A stretch of DNA of 64,000 nt from Candidatus Bostrichicola ureolyticus (GTDB taxonomy: Bacteria; Bacteroidota; Bacteroidia; Flavobacteriales; Blattabacteriaceae): positions 1 to 64,000 of the forward strand of contig CP100319.1 in assembly GCA_029851125.1 (NCBI GenBank), in the 5' to 3' direction. Both the position numbers and the translations under genes were made by a program. Below, in pieces: positions 1-10,693 of this stretch. The notes beneath the pieces were generated by a model. The model was not told the DNA's origin, did not search any database, and saw nothing but the letters and a program-made list of their open reading frames with translations. How positions within the stretch are numbered: position 1 is the first letter of the stretch; every line of letters starts with the position of its first letter.

Positions 1-17
1 TTATTTTATTTATTTAA

Positions 18-3000
18 TCATTCTTCAAAAATAATATCTAAACCTAATCCTTTAAGCTCATTACATACTACATTTAAAGAGGCTGGTCTTCCAGGTTCTG
101 GTAGTGATAATCCTTTTACTAATGATTCATAAGTCTTAGTTCTTCCTATAACATCGTCAGATTTAACAGTAAGCATTTCACGTAATGTATTAGAGGCACC
201 ATAAGCTTCAAGTGCCCAAACTTCCATTTCTCCAAATCTTTGACCTCCAAATTGAGCTTTACCACCTAAAGGTTGCTGTGTAATTAATGAATAAGGTCCT
301 ATTGAACGAGCGTGCATTTTATCATCTACCATATGTCCTAGTTTAAGCATATATATCATACCAACTGTAGCTGGTTGATCGAATTTTTCACCAGTTTCTC
401 CATCAAAAAGATAAGTTGTTCCGAAACGTGGTAATCCAGCTTTATTTGTATATTCAGATATTTGTTCTATTGATGCTCCGTCAAATATTGGTGTAGCAAA
501 CTTTTTATTTAATACATATCCTGCCCATCCTAATACAGTTTCATATATTTGTCCAATATTCATACGTGAAGGTACACCTAAAGGATTTAAAACAATATCT
601 ACAGTAGTACCATCTTCTAAAAAGGGCATATCTTCATCACGAACTATACGAGCTACAATACCTTTATTACCATGACGTCCAGCCATTTTGTCACCTACTT
701 TTAGTTTACGTTTTTTTGCAATAAATACTTTAGCAATTTTTACAATACCAGTAGGTAATTCATCACCAATAGTAATAGCAATTTTTTGACGTTGAAATCT
801 ATCTTTAATAGAGGCTAATTTTTTTTTAAAATTATGTAATATTTTTGATATTAAATTATTTTTTTCGTTTGAAGAACATAATATTTCTATTATATCATTA
901 TAATCTTTTATATTGTTTAATAACTTACGTGTAAATTTTACTCCACTAGCTATAACTTTATTATTTTTTAGAAAAATTCCTTTAGATATTTCTCCTTCTA
1001 ATAAAGAAGAAAGTTTTTCTATAATTTGTTCCCGTAATTGAAAAAAATTATTTTTATATTCTGCTTCAATACGTTCTATTTCGGTTTTATCTTTAGCTTT
1101 AGATTTTTTATCTTTTCTTCTATTATTTCTAGAAAATAATTTTGTATCTATTACAACACCAAATAAAGAAGGATCGGCTCTTAATGAAACATCTTTAACA
1201 TTACCTGCTTTATCTCCAAAAATAGCTCTAAGTAATTTTTCTTCTGGTGTTGGATCATATTCACCTTTAGGGGTAATCTTACCAATTAAAATATCTCCAT
1301 TAGAAACATGTGTACCTATCATAACAAGACCATTTTCATCTAAATATTTTGTTGATTCTTCACTGACATTAGGAATATCATTAGTAAATTCTTCTATTCC
1401 AAGTTTGGTTTCACGTACATCTAAAGAATATTCATCTATGTGAATAGAAGTAAACCAATCTTCTCTAACAATTCTTTCAGAAATTACAATAGCATCTTCG
1501 AAATTATATCCTTTTAATGGCATAAATGCTACTTTGCAATCTCGTCCTAATGCTAATTCACCATTTTCAGTAGCATATCCTTGACAAAGTACTTGTCCAT
1601 TAATTACATGATCTCCTTTTTTAACTATTGGTTTTAATGTAATACAAGTATTTTGATTAGTTTTTCTAAATTTAATTAAATTATATTTTTTAATATTTGA
1701 ATCAAAACTTATTAAAGAGTCTTCATAAGTTTGGTCATAATTAATAATAATATTATTAGCATCAACATATTCTACGATACCATTTCCCTCAGCATTAATT
1801 AAAATTCTAGAATCCATAGCTACTTGATGTTCTAATCCTGTACCAACAATAGGAGCTTTAGGTTGTAATAATGGAACAGATTGTCGCATCATATTTGACC
1901 CCATTAATGCTCTATTGGCATCATCATGTTCAAGAAATGGAATCAATGAAGCAGAAATAGATGCAATTTGATTAGGCATTACATCAATATAATTTATTTC
2001 TTTAGATTTTACTAATGGAAAATCTCCATCTTTTCTTGCTATTATACGTTCTTTAATAAAACTTCCATCAGCATTTAACGCAACGTTCGAATCAGCAATT
2101 AGTTTTCCTTCTTCCTCGTAAGCACCTAATGATATAGGTTTACTAAAGTTTACTTTTCCGTTATGTACAGGCCAATAAAGAGTCTCAATAAATCCCATAT
2201 TATTAATGCTTGCGTAAGTACATAGAGATGTAACTAAACCAATATTTGGTCCTTCTGGAGTTTCTATAGGACATAATCTTCCATAATGAGAATAATGTAC
2301 ATCACGGACTTCAAATCCAGCACGTTTTCTTGATATTCCACCAGGTCCTAAAGCCGATAATCTTCTTTTATGAGTTATCTCAGATAATGGATTAACTTGA
2401 TCCATAAATTGTGATAATTGACTAGTTCCAAAAAAAGTATTAACTACAGAAGATAAAGTTTTTGCATTTATAAGATCAACAGGTGTAAATATTTCATTAT
2501 CACGTATATTCATCTTCTCTCGTATATTCCTAGCTGTTCTAGCCAATCCAATACTAAATTGAGTAGATAGCTGTTCTCCAACTGTTTTTACTCTACGATT
2601 AGATAGATGGTCAATATCATCTATTTCTTTTTTAAAAGTAAATAATTCGTTTAAATATTTTATTATGGATATAATATCATCTTTTGTAAGAACTTTACAA
2701 TCTATACTAATATTTAAATTTAGACGTTTATTCAATCTATCTCTACCAACTGGTCCTAAAGAATATCTAGTATCAGAAAAAAAAAGTTTATCTATAACAT
2801 TTTTAGCAGTTTCATGATCTGGAGTTTCAGCATTTCTTAATTGTCTATAAATATATTCTATAGCTTCTTTTTCAGAATTTGTATTATCTTTTTTTAAAGT
2901 ATTATAAATTAATGAATACTCAATATTTTTTTTATGCAAATAAATATACTTAATTTCATATTTCATAATTTTATGAAAATGATATTCTTCTAAAATAATA

Positions 3001-3812
3001 TCACGATCTAAAATTACTTCATTTCGTTCTTCTACAGATATTATTTTTCCAGTTTCTTCATCTACTACATCTTCATACCATGTATTTAATACACGGCCAG
3101 CAAGTTTACGTCCTAATATTTCATTCCAATTATTTTGTTTTATTTCAAATTCATCTGCTATATCAAATAGTTTTAATATATCTTCATCTTTTTCATAACC
3201 TATAGAACGTAATAATGTTGTCATTGGTAATTTTTTCTTTCTATCAATATAGGCATATATTACATTATTTATATCTGTAGTAAATTCTATCCATGATCCT
3301 TTAAAAGGAATTATTCTGGCAGAATAAAGTTTTGTTCCATTAGCATGATATGATTGTCCAAAAAAAACTCCAGGAGAACGATGTAATTGCGAAACTATAA
3401 CCCTTTCTGCTCCATTAAAAATAAAAGATCCAGAAGGAGTCATATATGGATATGTTCCTAAATACACATCTTGACAGACAGTTTCAAAATCTTCATTTTC
3501 TTTATCATTGCAATATAATTTTAATCTAGCTTTTAAAGATATACTATATGTTAATCCTCTTTCAATACAATAATCTATTGAATACCTTGGATGATCTATA
3601 AAATAATCAACAAATTCTAATACAAAATTATTTTTAGCATCACAAATTGGAAAATTTTCTTGAAAAACTTTATATAATCCTTCTTTTTTACGATCTTCAA
3701 TTTTTGAATCTAATTGAAAAAAATCTTTGAAAGATTTAATTTGAATATTTAAAAAGTCTTTATAATATACTGGATGAGTTATCGATGTAAAATTAATTCT
3801 TGGGGTTTTCAT
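18..3812 (-). CDS. rpoB: RNA polymerase beta subunit
   Basis: Beta subunit of DNA-dependent RNA polymerase, which forms one side of the catalytic cleft with beta'. The 1264-residue length is normal for Bacteroidota. The universally conserved block [12 protein letters not shown] lies near residue 1040 and [13 protein letters not shown] near 1194, close to the C-terminus. The gene ends in TGA, so TGA is a true stop here. It is the last complete gene of the secE-nusG-rplK-rplA-rplJ-rplL-rpoB cluster; rpoC would be expected just beyond the left edge of the window, and the 17 bases before the edge hold no gene. Only a 4-base gap separates it from rplL, so it is surely co-transcribed with the ribosomal protein genes. 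Confidence 0.99.
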   Translation of the reverse strand: MKTPRINFTSITHPVYYKDFLNIQIKSFKDFFQLDSKIEDRKKEGLYKVFQENFPICDAKNNFVLEFVDYFIDHPRYSIDYCIERGLTYSISLKARLKLYCNDKENEDFETVCQDVYLGTYPYMTPSGSFIFNGAERVIVSQLHRSPGVFFGQSYHANGTKLYSARIIPFKGSWIEFTTDINNVIYAYIDRKKKLPMTTLLRSIGYEKDEDILKLFDIADEFEIKQNNWNEILGRKLAGRVLNTWYEDVVDEETGKIISVEERNEVILDRDIILEEYHFHKIMKYEIKYIYLHKKNIEYSLIYNTLKKDNTNSEKEAIEYIYRQLRNAETPDHETAKNVIDKLFFSDTRYSLGPVGRDRLNKRLNLNISIDCKVLTKDDIISIIKYLNELFTFKKEIDDIDHLSNRRVKTVGEQLSTQFSIGLARTARNIREKMNIRDNEIFTPVDLINAKTLSSVVNTFFGTSQLSQFMDQVNPLSEITHKRRLSALGPGGISRKRAGFEVRDVHYSHYGRLCPIETPEGPNIGLVTSLCTYASINNMGFIETLYWPVHNGKVNFSKPISLGAYEEEGKLIADSNVALNADGSFIKERIIARKDGDFPLVKSKEINYIDVMPNQIASISASLIPFLEHDDANRALMGSNMMRQSVPLLQPKAPIVGTGLEHQVAMDSRILINAEGNGIVEYVDANNIIINYDQTYEDSLISFDSNIKKYNLIKFRKTNQNTCITLKPIVKKGDHVINGQVLCQGYATENGELALGRDCKVAFMPLKGYNFEDAIVISERIVREDWFTSIHIDEYSLDVRETKLGIEEFTNDIPNVSEESTKYLDENGLVMIGTHVSNGDILIGKITPKGEYDPTPEEKLLRAIFGDKAGNVKDVSLRADPSLFGVVIDTKLFSRNNRRKDKKSKAKDKTEIERIEAEYKNNFFQLREQIIEKLSSLLEGEISKGIFLKNNKVIASGVKFTRKLLNNIKDYNDIIEILCSSNEKNNLISKILHNFKKKLASIKDRFQRQKIAITIGDELPTGIVKIAKVFIAKKRKLKVGDKMAGRHGNKGIVARIVRDEDMPFLEDGTTVDIVLNPLGVPSRMNIGQIYETVLGWAGYVLNKKFATPIFDGASIEQISEYTNKAGLPRFGTTYLFDGETGEKFDQPATVGMIYMLKLGHMVDDKMHARSIGPYSLITQQPLGGKAQFGGQRFGEMEVWALEAYGASNTLREMLTVKSDDVIGRTKTYESLVKGLSLPEPGRPASLNVVCNELKGLGLDIIFEE

Positions 3813-3816
3813 TGTT

Positions 3817-4209
3817 TTATTTTAATTCTACTTCTGCACCTTTTTCTTCAAATTGTTTTTTTATTTTTTCTGCTTCTTCTTTATTTATTCCTTTTTTTAT
3901 AATAGTATCTTTTGAAGGATCATTTGTGGCAGAATCTACTAACTCTTTAGCTTCCGTAAGAGATTTTCCTGTTATATCTTTTACTAATTTCATAACTGCT
4001 AATTTAGTATTTCCTACAGATTTTAAAATCACATCAAAAATATTTTTTTCTTCTTTTTGTACTTTATTAGATTCAGATTCAGATAGAGTAGTTGTTACTG
4101 TATTAGAAGGTTTAATATTATATTCTTTTTCTAAAACCATTGATAATTCATTGACTTCTTTTACAGTTAAATTAACTAACTGTTCTGCTAATTGTTTTAA
4201 ATCTTTCAT
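3817..4209 (-). CDS. rplL: 50S ribosomal protein L7/L12
   Basis: Stalk protein of the large subunit that recruits translational GTPases such as EF-Tu. At 130 residues it is of family length. The N-terminal dimerisation part (residues 1-35) is followed by a charged, flexible hinge and the C-terminal domain with the typical [19 protein letters not shown] segment. It sits between rplJ and rpoB with gaps of 4 bases on each side, as in most bacteria. The unusually acidic and lysine-rich hinge fits the AT bias of the genome. Confidence 0.97.
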   Translation of the reverse strand: MKDLKQLAEQLVNLTVKEVNELSMVLEKEYNIKPSNTVTTTLSESESNKVQKEEKNIFDVILKSVGNTKLAVMKLVKDITGKSLTEAKELVDSATNDPSKDTIIKKGINKEEAEKIKKQFEEKGAEVELK

Positions 4210-4213
4210 TTTT

Positions 4214-4738
4214 TTATTTATTTATTTTGTTGTTTAAACTTTGCATAATATTGAAAATATTTTTATTTAAAGTTGAAATTAAATTAATAATAGTAAGATT
4301 TAATAATTTTAATATTTCACATATTAATTCTTCTTTAGATTTAATACATATTAAGGTTTCCAACTGATTATCACCTATATAAAAACATTTATCAATATAA
4401 ACACCTTTTATTAAAGGTTTATTCACACCAGTTTTAATTCTAAAATTTTTAATAATTTTAGCTGGAAGATTACTAATATTTGATATACTTATAGTAGTAT
4501 TACCTTTTAATAAATCATATAAATTATAAAATTCTTTTTTTTTATTAAATTCTATTGCTTTTTTTAATAAAGAATTTTTAATTGTTTGTGTATTGACTTT
4601 AAATTTAAAACATTCCTTTCTAAAATATGAAATTTGTTGAGCATTTAATCCAGAAATATCTGTTAAATAAATTGCATTACTACTAGATAACAAAGAAGCT
4701 AAAGCTTTTATATTTTTATTTTTTTGTTCTTTTGTCAT
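4214..4738 (-). CDS. rplJ: 50S ribosomal protein L10
   Basis: Base of the ribosomal stalk, binding 23S rRNA and the L7/L12 dimers. The product has 174 residues; the N-terminal rRNA-binding part with ALASLLSSSNAIYLTDISGL is recognisable, while the C-terminal helix that binds L12 is diverged. Start ATG overlaps the TGA of rplA in an ATGA arrangement, which points to translational coupling. In many bacteria L10 represses this operon by binding its leader; I cannot identify such a leader site here. Confidence 0.95.
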   Translation of the reverse strand: MTKEQKNKNIKALASLLSSSNAIYLTDISGLNAQQISYFRKECFKFKVNTQTIKNSLLKKAIEFNKKKEFYNLYDLLKGNTTISISNISNLPAKIIKNFRIKTGVNKPLIKGVYIDKCFYIGDNQLETLICIKSKEELICEILKLLNLTIINLISTLNKNIFNIMQSLNNKINK

Positions 4739-5406
4739 AAAATATTAGTATTTATTTTAATACTTGGACTCATAGTACTTGAAATATAAATGCTTTTTAC
4801 ATAAGTTCCTTTTAACGTTTTTAATAAATTATTTAAAACTTTAAATAATTCTATTGCATTCTCTTCAATATTCTTTGAACTAAAAGAAATTTTTCCTATA
4901 GAAACATGAATTATACCATAACGATCTGTTATAAACTCTATTTTTCCAGATTTTATTTCTTTAATAGCTTTTCCTGGTTCAAGGCTTATGGTCCCTATAT
5001 TAGGATTTGGTATCAATCCTCTAGGACCTAAAATTTTTCCTAAAGGTGCTAATTTGGTCATTATCATAGGCATAGTAACAATAACATCAAAATCTAACCA
5101 TCCATTTTTTATTTTCTCTAAATATTCATCTAATCCAATATAAGTTGCGTTAGCTTCTTTAGCTTCAATAAATTTATCTTGTGTTACTAATGCTAAAATA
5201 CGTATATCTTTTCCTGTCCCATTAGGGAGAGTGACTATACCACGTATAATTTTATTTTTTGTATATAAATTGATTGCTAAATCAACTGAAGAATCAAATT
5301 TAGTCAAAGAAATATCTTTAATTAATACAGTAGCTTGTTCAAGAGTATAATATTTATTTTTATCTATTTTTTTTAATACTTCTTTTCTTTTTTTTGTAAG
5401 TTTCAC
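4735..5406 (-). CDS. rplA: 50S ribosomal protein L1
   Basis: Large-subunit protein of the L1 stalk, which helps release tRNA from the E site. 223 residues, near the usual 230. The family signature segment around LAPLGKILGPRGLIPNPNIGT is clear at about residue 120-140. The start is GTG (minus-strand codon at 5406-5404), chosen because it gives the usual MKLTKKRKEVLKKID beginning. It follows rplK by 11 bases and overlaps rplJ by 4. Confidence 0.97.
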   Translation of the reverse strand: MKLTKKRKEVLKKIDKNKYYTLEQATVLIKDISLTKFDSSVDLAINLYTKNKIIRGIVTLPNGTGKDIRILALVTQDKFIEAKEANATYIGLDEYLEKIKNGWLDFDVIVTMPMIMTKLAPLGKILGPRGLIPNPNIGTISLEPGKAIKEIKSGKIEFITDRYGIIHVSIGKISFSSKNIEENAIELFKVLNNLLKTLKGTYVKSIYISSTMSPSIKINTNIL

Positions 5407-5417
5407 TTTATTTTAAT

Positions 5418-5840
5418 TTAACATACTTCAATTCCCATAGATTTAGCTGTACCTACTATCATTGAAATAGCCGATTCAATAGAAAAACAATTCATATCCG
5501 ACATTTTATTTTTTGCAATAATTTTTACTTCTTCCAAACTAATTTTAGCTACCTTAATTTTATTAGGTTCTTTAGAACCTTTTTTCAATTTTGTTATCTC
5601 TAATAATTGTACTGTTACAGTAGGATTTTTAATTAAAAAATCAAATGATTTATCTTCATAAACAGTAATTATTACTGGACAGATTTGTCCTTTTTTTTCT
5701 TGAGTCTTTAAATTAAATTTTTTGCAAAAATCCATAATATTTATTCCTGCACTACCTAAAACAGGACCTACAGGAGGTGAAGGTGTAGCTTTACCACCTT
5801 CTATTTTATCTATTTTTAATTTTTTAATTATTTTTTTCAT
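5418..5840 (-). CDS. rplK: 50S ribosomal protein L11
   Basis: Protein of the GTPase-associated centre that binds the 23S region near nucleotide 1067 (E. coli numbering). 140 residues, normal length. The conserved N-terminal KIEGGKATPSPPVGPVLGSA and the C-terminal rRNA-binding part ending in IVGTAKSMGIEV are both present. It lies 4 bases downstream of nusG and 11 bases upstream of rplA in the conserved cluster. Confidence 0.98.
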   Translation of the reverse strand: MKKIIKKLKIDKIEGGKATPSPPVGPVLGSAGINIMDFCKKFNLKTQEKKGQICPVIITVYEDKSFDFLIKNPTVTVQLLEITKLKKGSKEPNKIKVAKISLEEVKIIAKNKMSDMNCFSIESAISMIVGTAKSMGIEVC

Positions 5841-5844
5841 CTTT

Positions 5845-6381
5845 CTAAATTCTTTCTATTTGAGTAAAATTTAATTCTAAAGGTGTTTTTCTTCCAAAAA
5901 TCAATACAGCTAATTCTATTTTTTTTTTATCTTTATTAATTTTTTCTATTGTTCCATTAAATCCATTAAAAGGTCCATCTATAATTTTTACTGTTTCGTA
6001 AATAGAAAATGGTATATTTATACTTTCAATATTTTCATATTTATCTATTTTACCCAGAATTTTATTGACTTCTTCTTTTCTTATAGGAATAGGTTTTTTA
6101 CCTTCACATAAAAAATTTATAACACCAGGTATCTTCTTTATTAAATAATATAATTCTCTTTCTAAATTAGCTTCAATAATTAGATAACCAGGATAATGTA
6201 TTTTTTCTTTTTTTATTTTTTTTCCATTACGTATTTGAATAATATTTTCAATAGGAACTAACATTTGCCCAATATAATTAGTAAGTTTCATATATTTAAT
6301 CTCTCTGTCAATAGAATATTTTACTTTATTCTCTTTACCACTAATTGTTCTTATAACATACCATTTTTTTTCTTTATTCAT
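5845..6381 (-). CDS. nusG: Transcription termination/antitermination factor NusG
   Basis: NusG binds RNA polymerase through its N-terminal NGN domain and links it to Rho or ribosomal protein S10 through its C-terminal KOW domain. Both are visible: WYVIRTISGKENKV at residues 8-21 begins the NGN domain, and the KOW motif is in VKIIDGPFNGFNGTI near residue 130. Length 178 is typical. A rho gene is present at 49937, so the NusG-Rho partnership is probably kept. It lies between secE (15-base gap) and rplK (4-base gap). Confidence 0.97.
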   Translation of the reverse strand: MNKEKKWYVIRTISGKENKVKYSIDREIKYMKLTNYIGQMLVPIENIIQIRNGKKIKKEKIHYPGYLIIEANLERELYYLIKKIPGVINFLCEGKKPIPIRKEEVNKILGKIDKYENIESINIPFSIYETVKIIDGPFNGFNGTIEKINKDKKKIELAVLIFGRKTPLELNFTQIERI

Positions 6382-6396
6382 ACATATAATTATTAA

Positions 6397-6579
6397 TTAA
6401 ACTATAGAAAAAATTTTTTGTATTATCCATATAAAAAAATAATCTATTAAATATAATATTAAAGAAAAAACTATTATACAAATAGTTATAATTAATGTTA
6501 TATGTTGTAATTCTTTCCATTTAGTCCATGTAATATTATGAATCAATTCGTTATATAACTCTATAATAAAATTTTTCAT
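6397..6579 (-). CDS. secE: Preprotein translocase subunit SecE
   Basis: Small single-pass subunit of the SecYEG channel. The 60-residue product starts MKNFIIELYNEL, has the conserved amphipathic part NITWTKWKEL and one hydrophobic segment at about residues 29-53. The open frame continues further upstream, but that stretch lies inside the tRNA-Trp gene, so I place the start at the ATG at 6579-6577, directly downstream of the tRNA. Position between tRNA-Trp and nusG is the classical bacterial arrangement. SecA is encoded at 16908-19928. Confidence 0.93.
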   Translation of the reverse strand: MKNFIIELYNELIHNITWTKWKELQHITLIITICIIVFSLILYLIDYFFIWIIQKIFSIV

Positions 6580-6584
6580 CTTTG

Positions 6585-6657
6585 CACGGGCGGTAAGATT
6601 CGAACTTACTACTTCCGGTTTTGGAGACCGGTGTTCTACCAATTGAACTACGCCCGT
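6585..6657 (-). tRNA. trnW: tRNA-Trp (CCA anticodon)
   Basis: Cloverleaf with a fully paired acceptor stem (ACGGGCG with CGCCCGT), D arm, anticodon loop CTCCAAA and T arm with GTTCGAAT. The anticodon CCA reads UGG only, consistent with TGA being a stop in this genome. Discriminator base G; the 3' CCA is not encoded. It lies between tuf and secE, as in many Bacteroidota. Confidence 0.97.
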
Positions 6658-6662
6658 TTATT

Positions 6663-7850
6663 TTAATTCAAAATTTTAGTTACTTGTCCAGCTCCAACTG
6701 TTCGGCCACCTTCGCGAATAGCAAAATGTAATCCTTCATTAAGAGCTACTGGTTGATGAAGCTTAACTTTAATAGTTAAATTATCTCCTGGCATTACCAT
6801 CTCTACACCTTCAAGAAGGTTAATTTCTCCTGTTACATCTGTAGTACGAAAATAAAATTGCGGACGATATTTATTATGAAAAGGAGTATGACGACCTCCT
6901 TCTTCTTTTGTAAGAATATATACTTCTGATATAAATTCTTTATGAGGAGTTATAGATCCTGGTGCTGCTATTACCATACCACGACGAACTTTATCTTTAC
7001 TTATACCACGTAATAATATCCCTAAATTATCTCCTGCTTGACCATAATCTAATATTTTTCTATGCATTTCTATACCTGTTATAGTAGAAGTCAATTTTTC
7101 TTCGCTTATACCTATAATTTCTATTGAATCACCTGTTTTACATGTTCCTTTTTCTACACGACCAGTACATACTGTACCTCTACCTGTTATTGTAAATACG
7201 TCTTCTATAGGCATTAAAAATGGTTTATCTATTTCACGTACTGGATCTTTCATATAGTTATCAATAGCTTTCATAAGATCATTTATTTTTTCTACCCATT
7301 CTGGTTTTCCATTAAGTGCTCCTAATGATGATCCTTTTATAATTGGGACATTATCACCATCATAATTATATTTAGATAATAATTCACGAGTTTCCATTTC
7401 AACTAATTCCAATAATTCAGTATCTTGTACTTGATCTACTTTATTTATATAAGGTAATAATACTGGAACACCTACTTCACGCGCAAGCAAAACGTGTTCA
7501 TGAGTTTGTGGCATAATTCCATCTGTTGCTGATATTACCAATATAGCACCATCCATTTGTGCAGCCCCAGTTACCATATTTTTTATATAATCAGCATGTC
7601 CAGGACAATCTACATGAGTGTAATGCCGTTTTTCTGTTTCGTATTCTACGTGTGAAGTATTAATAGTAATTCCTCTAGCTTTTTCCTCTGGAGCATTATC
7701 AATTTCTTCAAAACTTTTTGCTTTTGCTAGTTTTCTTTCTGATAAAACTTTAGTTATTGCAGCAGTAGTAGTAGTTTTACCATGATCAACATGACCTATA
7801 GACCCGACAGTAAAATTGGGTTTATTTCGTTTAAATATTTCTTTTGCCAT
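6663..7850 (-). CDS. tuf: Elongation factor Tu
   Basis: GTPase that delivers aminoacyl-tRNA to the ribosome. 395 residues, full length. G1 motif GHVDHGKT is at residues 19-26, DCPGH near 80 and NKVD near 135; domains 2 and 3 are complete to the conserved C-terminal [12 protein letters not shown]. Its base composition is visibly less AT-biased than the neighbours, as expected for a highly expressed gene. It stands between the four-tRNA cluster and tRNA-Trp on the same strand. Confidence 0.99.
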   Translation of the reverse strand: MAKEIFKRNKPNFTVGSIGHVDHGKTTTTAAITKVLSERKLAKAKSFEEIDNAPEEKARGITINTSHVEYETEKRHYTHVDCPGHADYIKNMVTGAAQMDGAILVISATDGIMPQTHEHVLLAREVGVPVLLPYINKVDQVQDTELLELVEMETRELLSKYNYDGDNVPIIKGSSLGALNGKPEWVEKINDLMKAIDNYMKDPVREIDKPFLMPIEDVFTITGRGTVCTGRVEKGTCKTGDSIEIIGISEEKLTSTITGIEMHRKILDYGQAGDNLGILLRGISKDKVRRGMVIAAPGSITPHKEFISEVYILTKEEGGRHTPFHNKYRPQFYFRTTDVTGEINLLEGVEMVMPGDNLTIKVKLHQPVALNEGLHFAIREGGRTVGAGQVTKILN

Positions 7851-7869
7851 ATAATAATTAAAATTTTTG

Positions 7870-7941
7870 AGCCAATGACGGGAATTGAACCCGTGACCAC
7901 TTTCTTACCAAGAAAGTGCTCTACCTCTGAGCTACATTGGC
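7870..7941 (-). tRNA. trnT: tRNA-Thr (GGT anticodon)
   Basis: Acceptor GCCAATG pairs with CATTGGC; anticodon loop TTGGTAA on the stem CTTTC/GAAAG gives anticodon GGT (Thr, ACC/ACU). The T arm has GTTCAATTC. CCA is not encoded. Last of four tandem tRNAs preceding tuf. Confidence 0.96.
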
Positions 7942-7961
7942 TAATAGGCTAAGGCATAATG

Positions 7962-8034
7962 AGCGGGAAACGGGACTCGAACCCGCGACTTTCAGCTTGG
8001 AAGGCTGACGCTCTACCAACTAAGCTATTCCCGC
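7962..8034 (-). tRNA. trnG: tRNA-Gly (TCC anticodon)
   Basis: Acceptor GCGGGAA pairs with TTCCCGC; anticodon loop CTTCCAA on stem TCAGC/GCTGA gives anticodon TCC, able to read GGN codons by wobble. Third of four tRNAs upstream of tuf. Confidence 0.96.
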
Positions 8035-8048
8035 AATATATAAGATAG

Positions 8049-8131
8049 TGGGGAGAGCAGGATTCGAACCTGCGAAGGTATAAACCAACAGATTTACAGT
8101 CTGCTCTCGTTAACCACTTGAGTATCTCCCC
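8049..8131 (-). tRNA. trnY: tRNA-Tyr (GTA anticodon)
   Basis: A type II tRNA with the long variable arm typical of bacterial tRNA-Tyr. Acceptor GGGGAGA pairs with TCTCCCC; the anticodon loop contains TGTAAAT, anticodon GTA. The G at position 34 is a substrate base for queuosine, and queA is present at 61836. Confidence 0.96.
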
Positions 8132-8137
8132 TTAATG

Positions 8138-8211
8138 AGCCGGTGGAGGGATTTGAACCCACGACCCCGAGATTACAAATCACGTGCTCTAACCAACTGA
8201 GCTACACCGGC
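8138..8211 (-). tRNA. trnT: tRNA-Thr (TGT anticodon)
   Basis: Acceptor GCCGGTG pairs with CACCGGC; the anticodon loop TTTGTAA gives anticodon TGT. The anticodon stem CGTGA/TCTCG holds a U-U mismatch at 29:41, and the T stem GTGGG/CCCTC a second one at 50:64, so stem quality is lower than in the neighbouring tRNAs. First of the four-tRNA group. Confidence 0.93.
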
Positions 8212-8238
8212 AATAAATTTATTTGTAAATAATATAAA

Positions 8239-10665
8239 CTATATTTTTGTAATATCGGCAATTTCATTAGATTTTAAATTTATCAATTTTATACCCTGAG
8301 TAGCACGTCCCATAATTCTAATATCAGATACTGACATTCTTATTGCTATACCAGATTTGTTTATTATCATCAAATGATTATTATCTATAACATTATCAAT
8401 TGCAATTAATTGTCCTGTTTTTTTTGTTATTTTAATAGTTTTTACACCTTTTCCTCCCCTATTAGTAATACGATAATCTTTTATATTAGAACGTTTACCA
8501 AACCCTTTCTCAGAAACCACCAATAGAGTTTCATTTTCAAAATCATTAATACAGATCATTCCAATTACAAAATCCATATTATATAAACTAATTCCTTTTA
8601 CACCATAAGAATTTCTATTCAGAGAACGTATTTTTTTCTCTTCAAAACGTATAATCATTCCATTTTTTGATGCAATAAAAATATGACTATTACCTTTAGT
8701 TATTTTAACTTGTATTATAACATCTCCATTACGAATTTTAATAGCGTTAATACCATTTTTTCTAGGTTTAGAATATTGTTCAAGAATCGTTTTTTTTATA
8801 ATTCCATGTTTAGTAACTATTATAATATAGTGGTTGTTAACATATTCTTTATTATTAAGATCATCAGTTAGTATACAAGTCCTAATTTTATCTCCTTGTT
8901 CTATGTTAATTAAATTTTGTATTGGACGTCCTTTAGACGTTTTATGTCCTTCTGGTATTTCAAATACCCTAAGCCAATAACATTTTCCTTTTTCTGTAAA
9001 AAATAATGCATATTGATGATTAGTAGCTATAAGTAAATGTTTAATAAAATCAAATTTACGTATATTAGCTCCTATATGACCTATTCCTCCTCTTGCTTGA
9101 CGTTTATATTCATTTAAATAGGTTCTTTTAATATATCCTGCATTAGATATAGTTAATACAACAGTTTCATTAGAAATTAAATCTTCTGTAGTCACTTGGC
9201 TACCTAAATAATTTATTGTTGTACAACGTTTATCACTATATTTTTCTTTTATTTCAATAAGTTCATTTTTAATAATTTGCATACGTAATGATTCATTAGA
9301 TAAAATCTCTTTATATTTTTCTATTATTTTTTTACAATCTTTATGATCTTTTTTAAGATTTTCACGTTCTATATTTGTAAACCTGTGTAAACGTACATCA
9401 AGAATGCTTTGGGATTGTATTTTTGATAAGTTGAACTCCCTTATCAATACATTACGTGCTTCATTATAATTTTTAGAATTCTTAATTAATTTAAAAATAT
9501 TATCTACATTGTTTAATGTTATTAAAAATCCTTCCAGTATGTGATAACGTTCTTCTGCTTTATATAAATCATATTTTGTCCTACGAGTAACTACTTCCAG
9601 TCGATGATTAACAAAATGTTTTATAATGTCTTTTAAATTAACTTTTGTAGGCTTTCCATTAATTAATGCTATATTATTTATACTAAAAAATATTTGAAGA
9701 GGAGTATATTTATAAAGTTGATTTAAAACTACATCTGGTACAACATTATGTTTTAAAACATAAACTATTCGCATTCCTTGACGACCAGATTCATCACGAA
9801 TATGTGATATTCCTTCTAATTTACCTTCTTTAATTAAAGTATATGTCTTTATAAGTAGATCACTTTTAATAACTTGATAAGGTATTTCATCAACAATAAT
9901 GCATTCTTTATTATCTACATTTTCAAAATGTGTTTTAGCTCTTAGTATAATTGATCCACGTCCTGTATGAAAAGCTTTTTTTACTCCTTCGTATCCATAA
10001 ATAATTCCACCAGTAGGAAAATCGGGTGCTTTTATATAAAGCATTAAATTATCAATATCTATATTTTTATTATCAATATATGCACAAATTGCTTCTATAG
10101 ATTCTTTTAAATTGTGGGGAGCCATATTAGTAGCCATTCCTACAGCTATACCATATACACCATTAATTAATAAATTAGGTATACGTGTAGGTAGTACAGT
10201 AGGTTCTTTTAAAGAATCATCAAAATTAAACTGCATATCTACTGTTTCTTTTTCTATATCTAAAAGCATCTCTTCAGATATTTTATTTAAACGTATTTCA
10301 GTATAACGCATAGCTGCAGGAGGATCATTATCTATAGATCCGAAATTTCCTTGACCATCAATTAATTTATAACGAAGTGACCAACTTTGTGCAAGACGTA
10401 CTATAGTATCATATACAGAATTATCACCATGTGGATGCAATTTTCCTAAAACTTCGCCTACAATACGAGCTGATTTTTTATGCGGACGATTATATATTAC
10501 ACCTAATTTATACATACCAAAAAGAACTCTTCTATGTACAGGTTTAAGTCCATCTCTTATATCTGGCAATGCTCTAGAAACAATAACTGACATTGAATAA
10601 TCTATATAAGATGATTTCATTTCGTCTTCAACATTTATAGGAATTATTTTTTCTTTTTGAATCAT
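8239..10665 (-). CDS. gyrA: DNA gyrase subunit A
   Basis: Breakage-reunion subunit of DNA gyrase. 808 residues. The catalytic tyrosine is Tyr121 in AAMRYTE. The C-terminal DNA-wrapping propeller is present, with GyrA-box-like loops RQARGGIG and TNRGGKG. In the quinolone-contact region the sequence is [10 protein letters not shown], so the position equivalent to E. coli Ser83 is Asn82; drug selection is implausible in an endosymbiont and this is probably drift. GyrB is encoded at 24078-25988, so the holoenzyme is complete. Confidence 0.98.
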   Translation of the reverse strand: MIQKEKIIPINVEDEMKSSYIDYSMSVIVSRALPDIRDGLKPVHRRVLFGMYKLGVIYNRPHKKSARIVGEVLGKLHPHGDNSVYDTIVRLAQSWSLRYKLIDGQGNFGSIDNDPPAAMRYTEIRLNKISEEMLLDIEKETVDMQFNFDDSLKEPTVLPTRIPNLLINGVYGIAVGMATNMAPHNLKESIEAICAYIDNKNIDIDNLMLYIKAPDFPTGGIIYGYEGVKKAFHTGRGSIILRAKTHFENVDNKECIIVDEIPYQVIKSDLLIKTYTLIKEGKLEGISHIRDESGRQGMRIVYVLKHNVVPDVVLNQLYKYTPLQIFFSINNIALINGKPTKVNLKDIIKHFVNHRLEVVTRRTKYDLYKAEERYHILEGFLITLNNVDNIFKLIKNSKNYNEARNVLIREFNLSKIQSQSILDVRLHRFTNIERENLKKDHKDCKKIIEKYKEILSNESLRMQIIKNELIEIKEKYSDKRCTTINYLGSQVTTEDLISNETVVLTISNAGYIKRTYLNEYKRQARGGIGHIGANIRKFDFIKHLLIATNHQYALFFTEKGKCYWLRVFEIPEGHKTSKGRPIQNLINIEQGDKIRTCILTDDLNNKEYVNNHYIIIVTKHGIIKKTILEQYSKPRKNGINAIKIRNGDVIIQVKITKGNSHIFIASKNGMIIRFEEKKIRSLNRNSYGVKGISLYNMDFVIGMICINDFENETLLVVSEKGFGKRSNIKDYRITNRGGKGVKTIKITKKTGQLIAIDNVIDNNHLMIINKSGIAIRMSVSDIRIMGRATQGIKLINLKSNEIADITKI

Positions 10666-10693
10666 ATTTATATATTTACGTATATAATATAAT

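Noticed and set aside
18-20. Possible reassignment of TGA to Trp, seen in some extreme symbionts
   Set aside because: rpoB, rplA, rpoZ and mnmE end with TGA at family-typical lengths, and the only Trp tRNA here has a CCA anticodon.
3800-4237. 145-codon open frame on the plus strand
   Set aside because: It is antisense to rplL and has no family resemblance.
6580-6642. N-terminal extension of secE
   Set aside because: The extra 21 codons are tRNA-Trp sequence; the start just downstream of the tRNA gives a normal SecE.
8470-8500. Quinolone-resistance adaptation in gyrA (Asn at the Ser83-equivalent position, coded near 10420)
   Set aside because: A single substitution in an AT-biased endosymbiont is better explained by drift than by drug selection.
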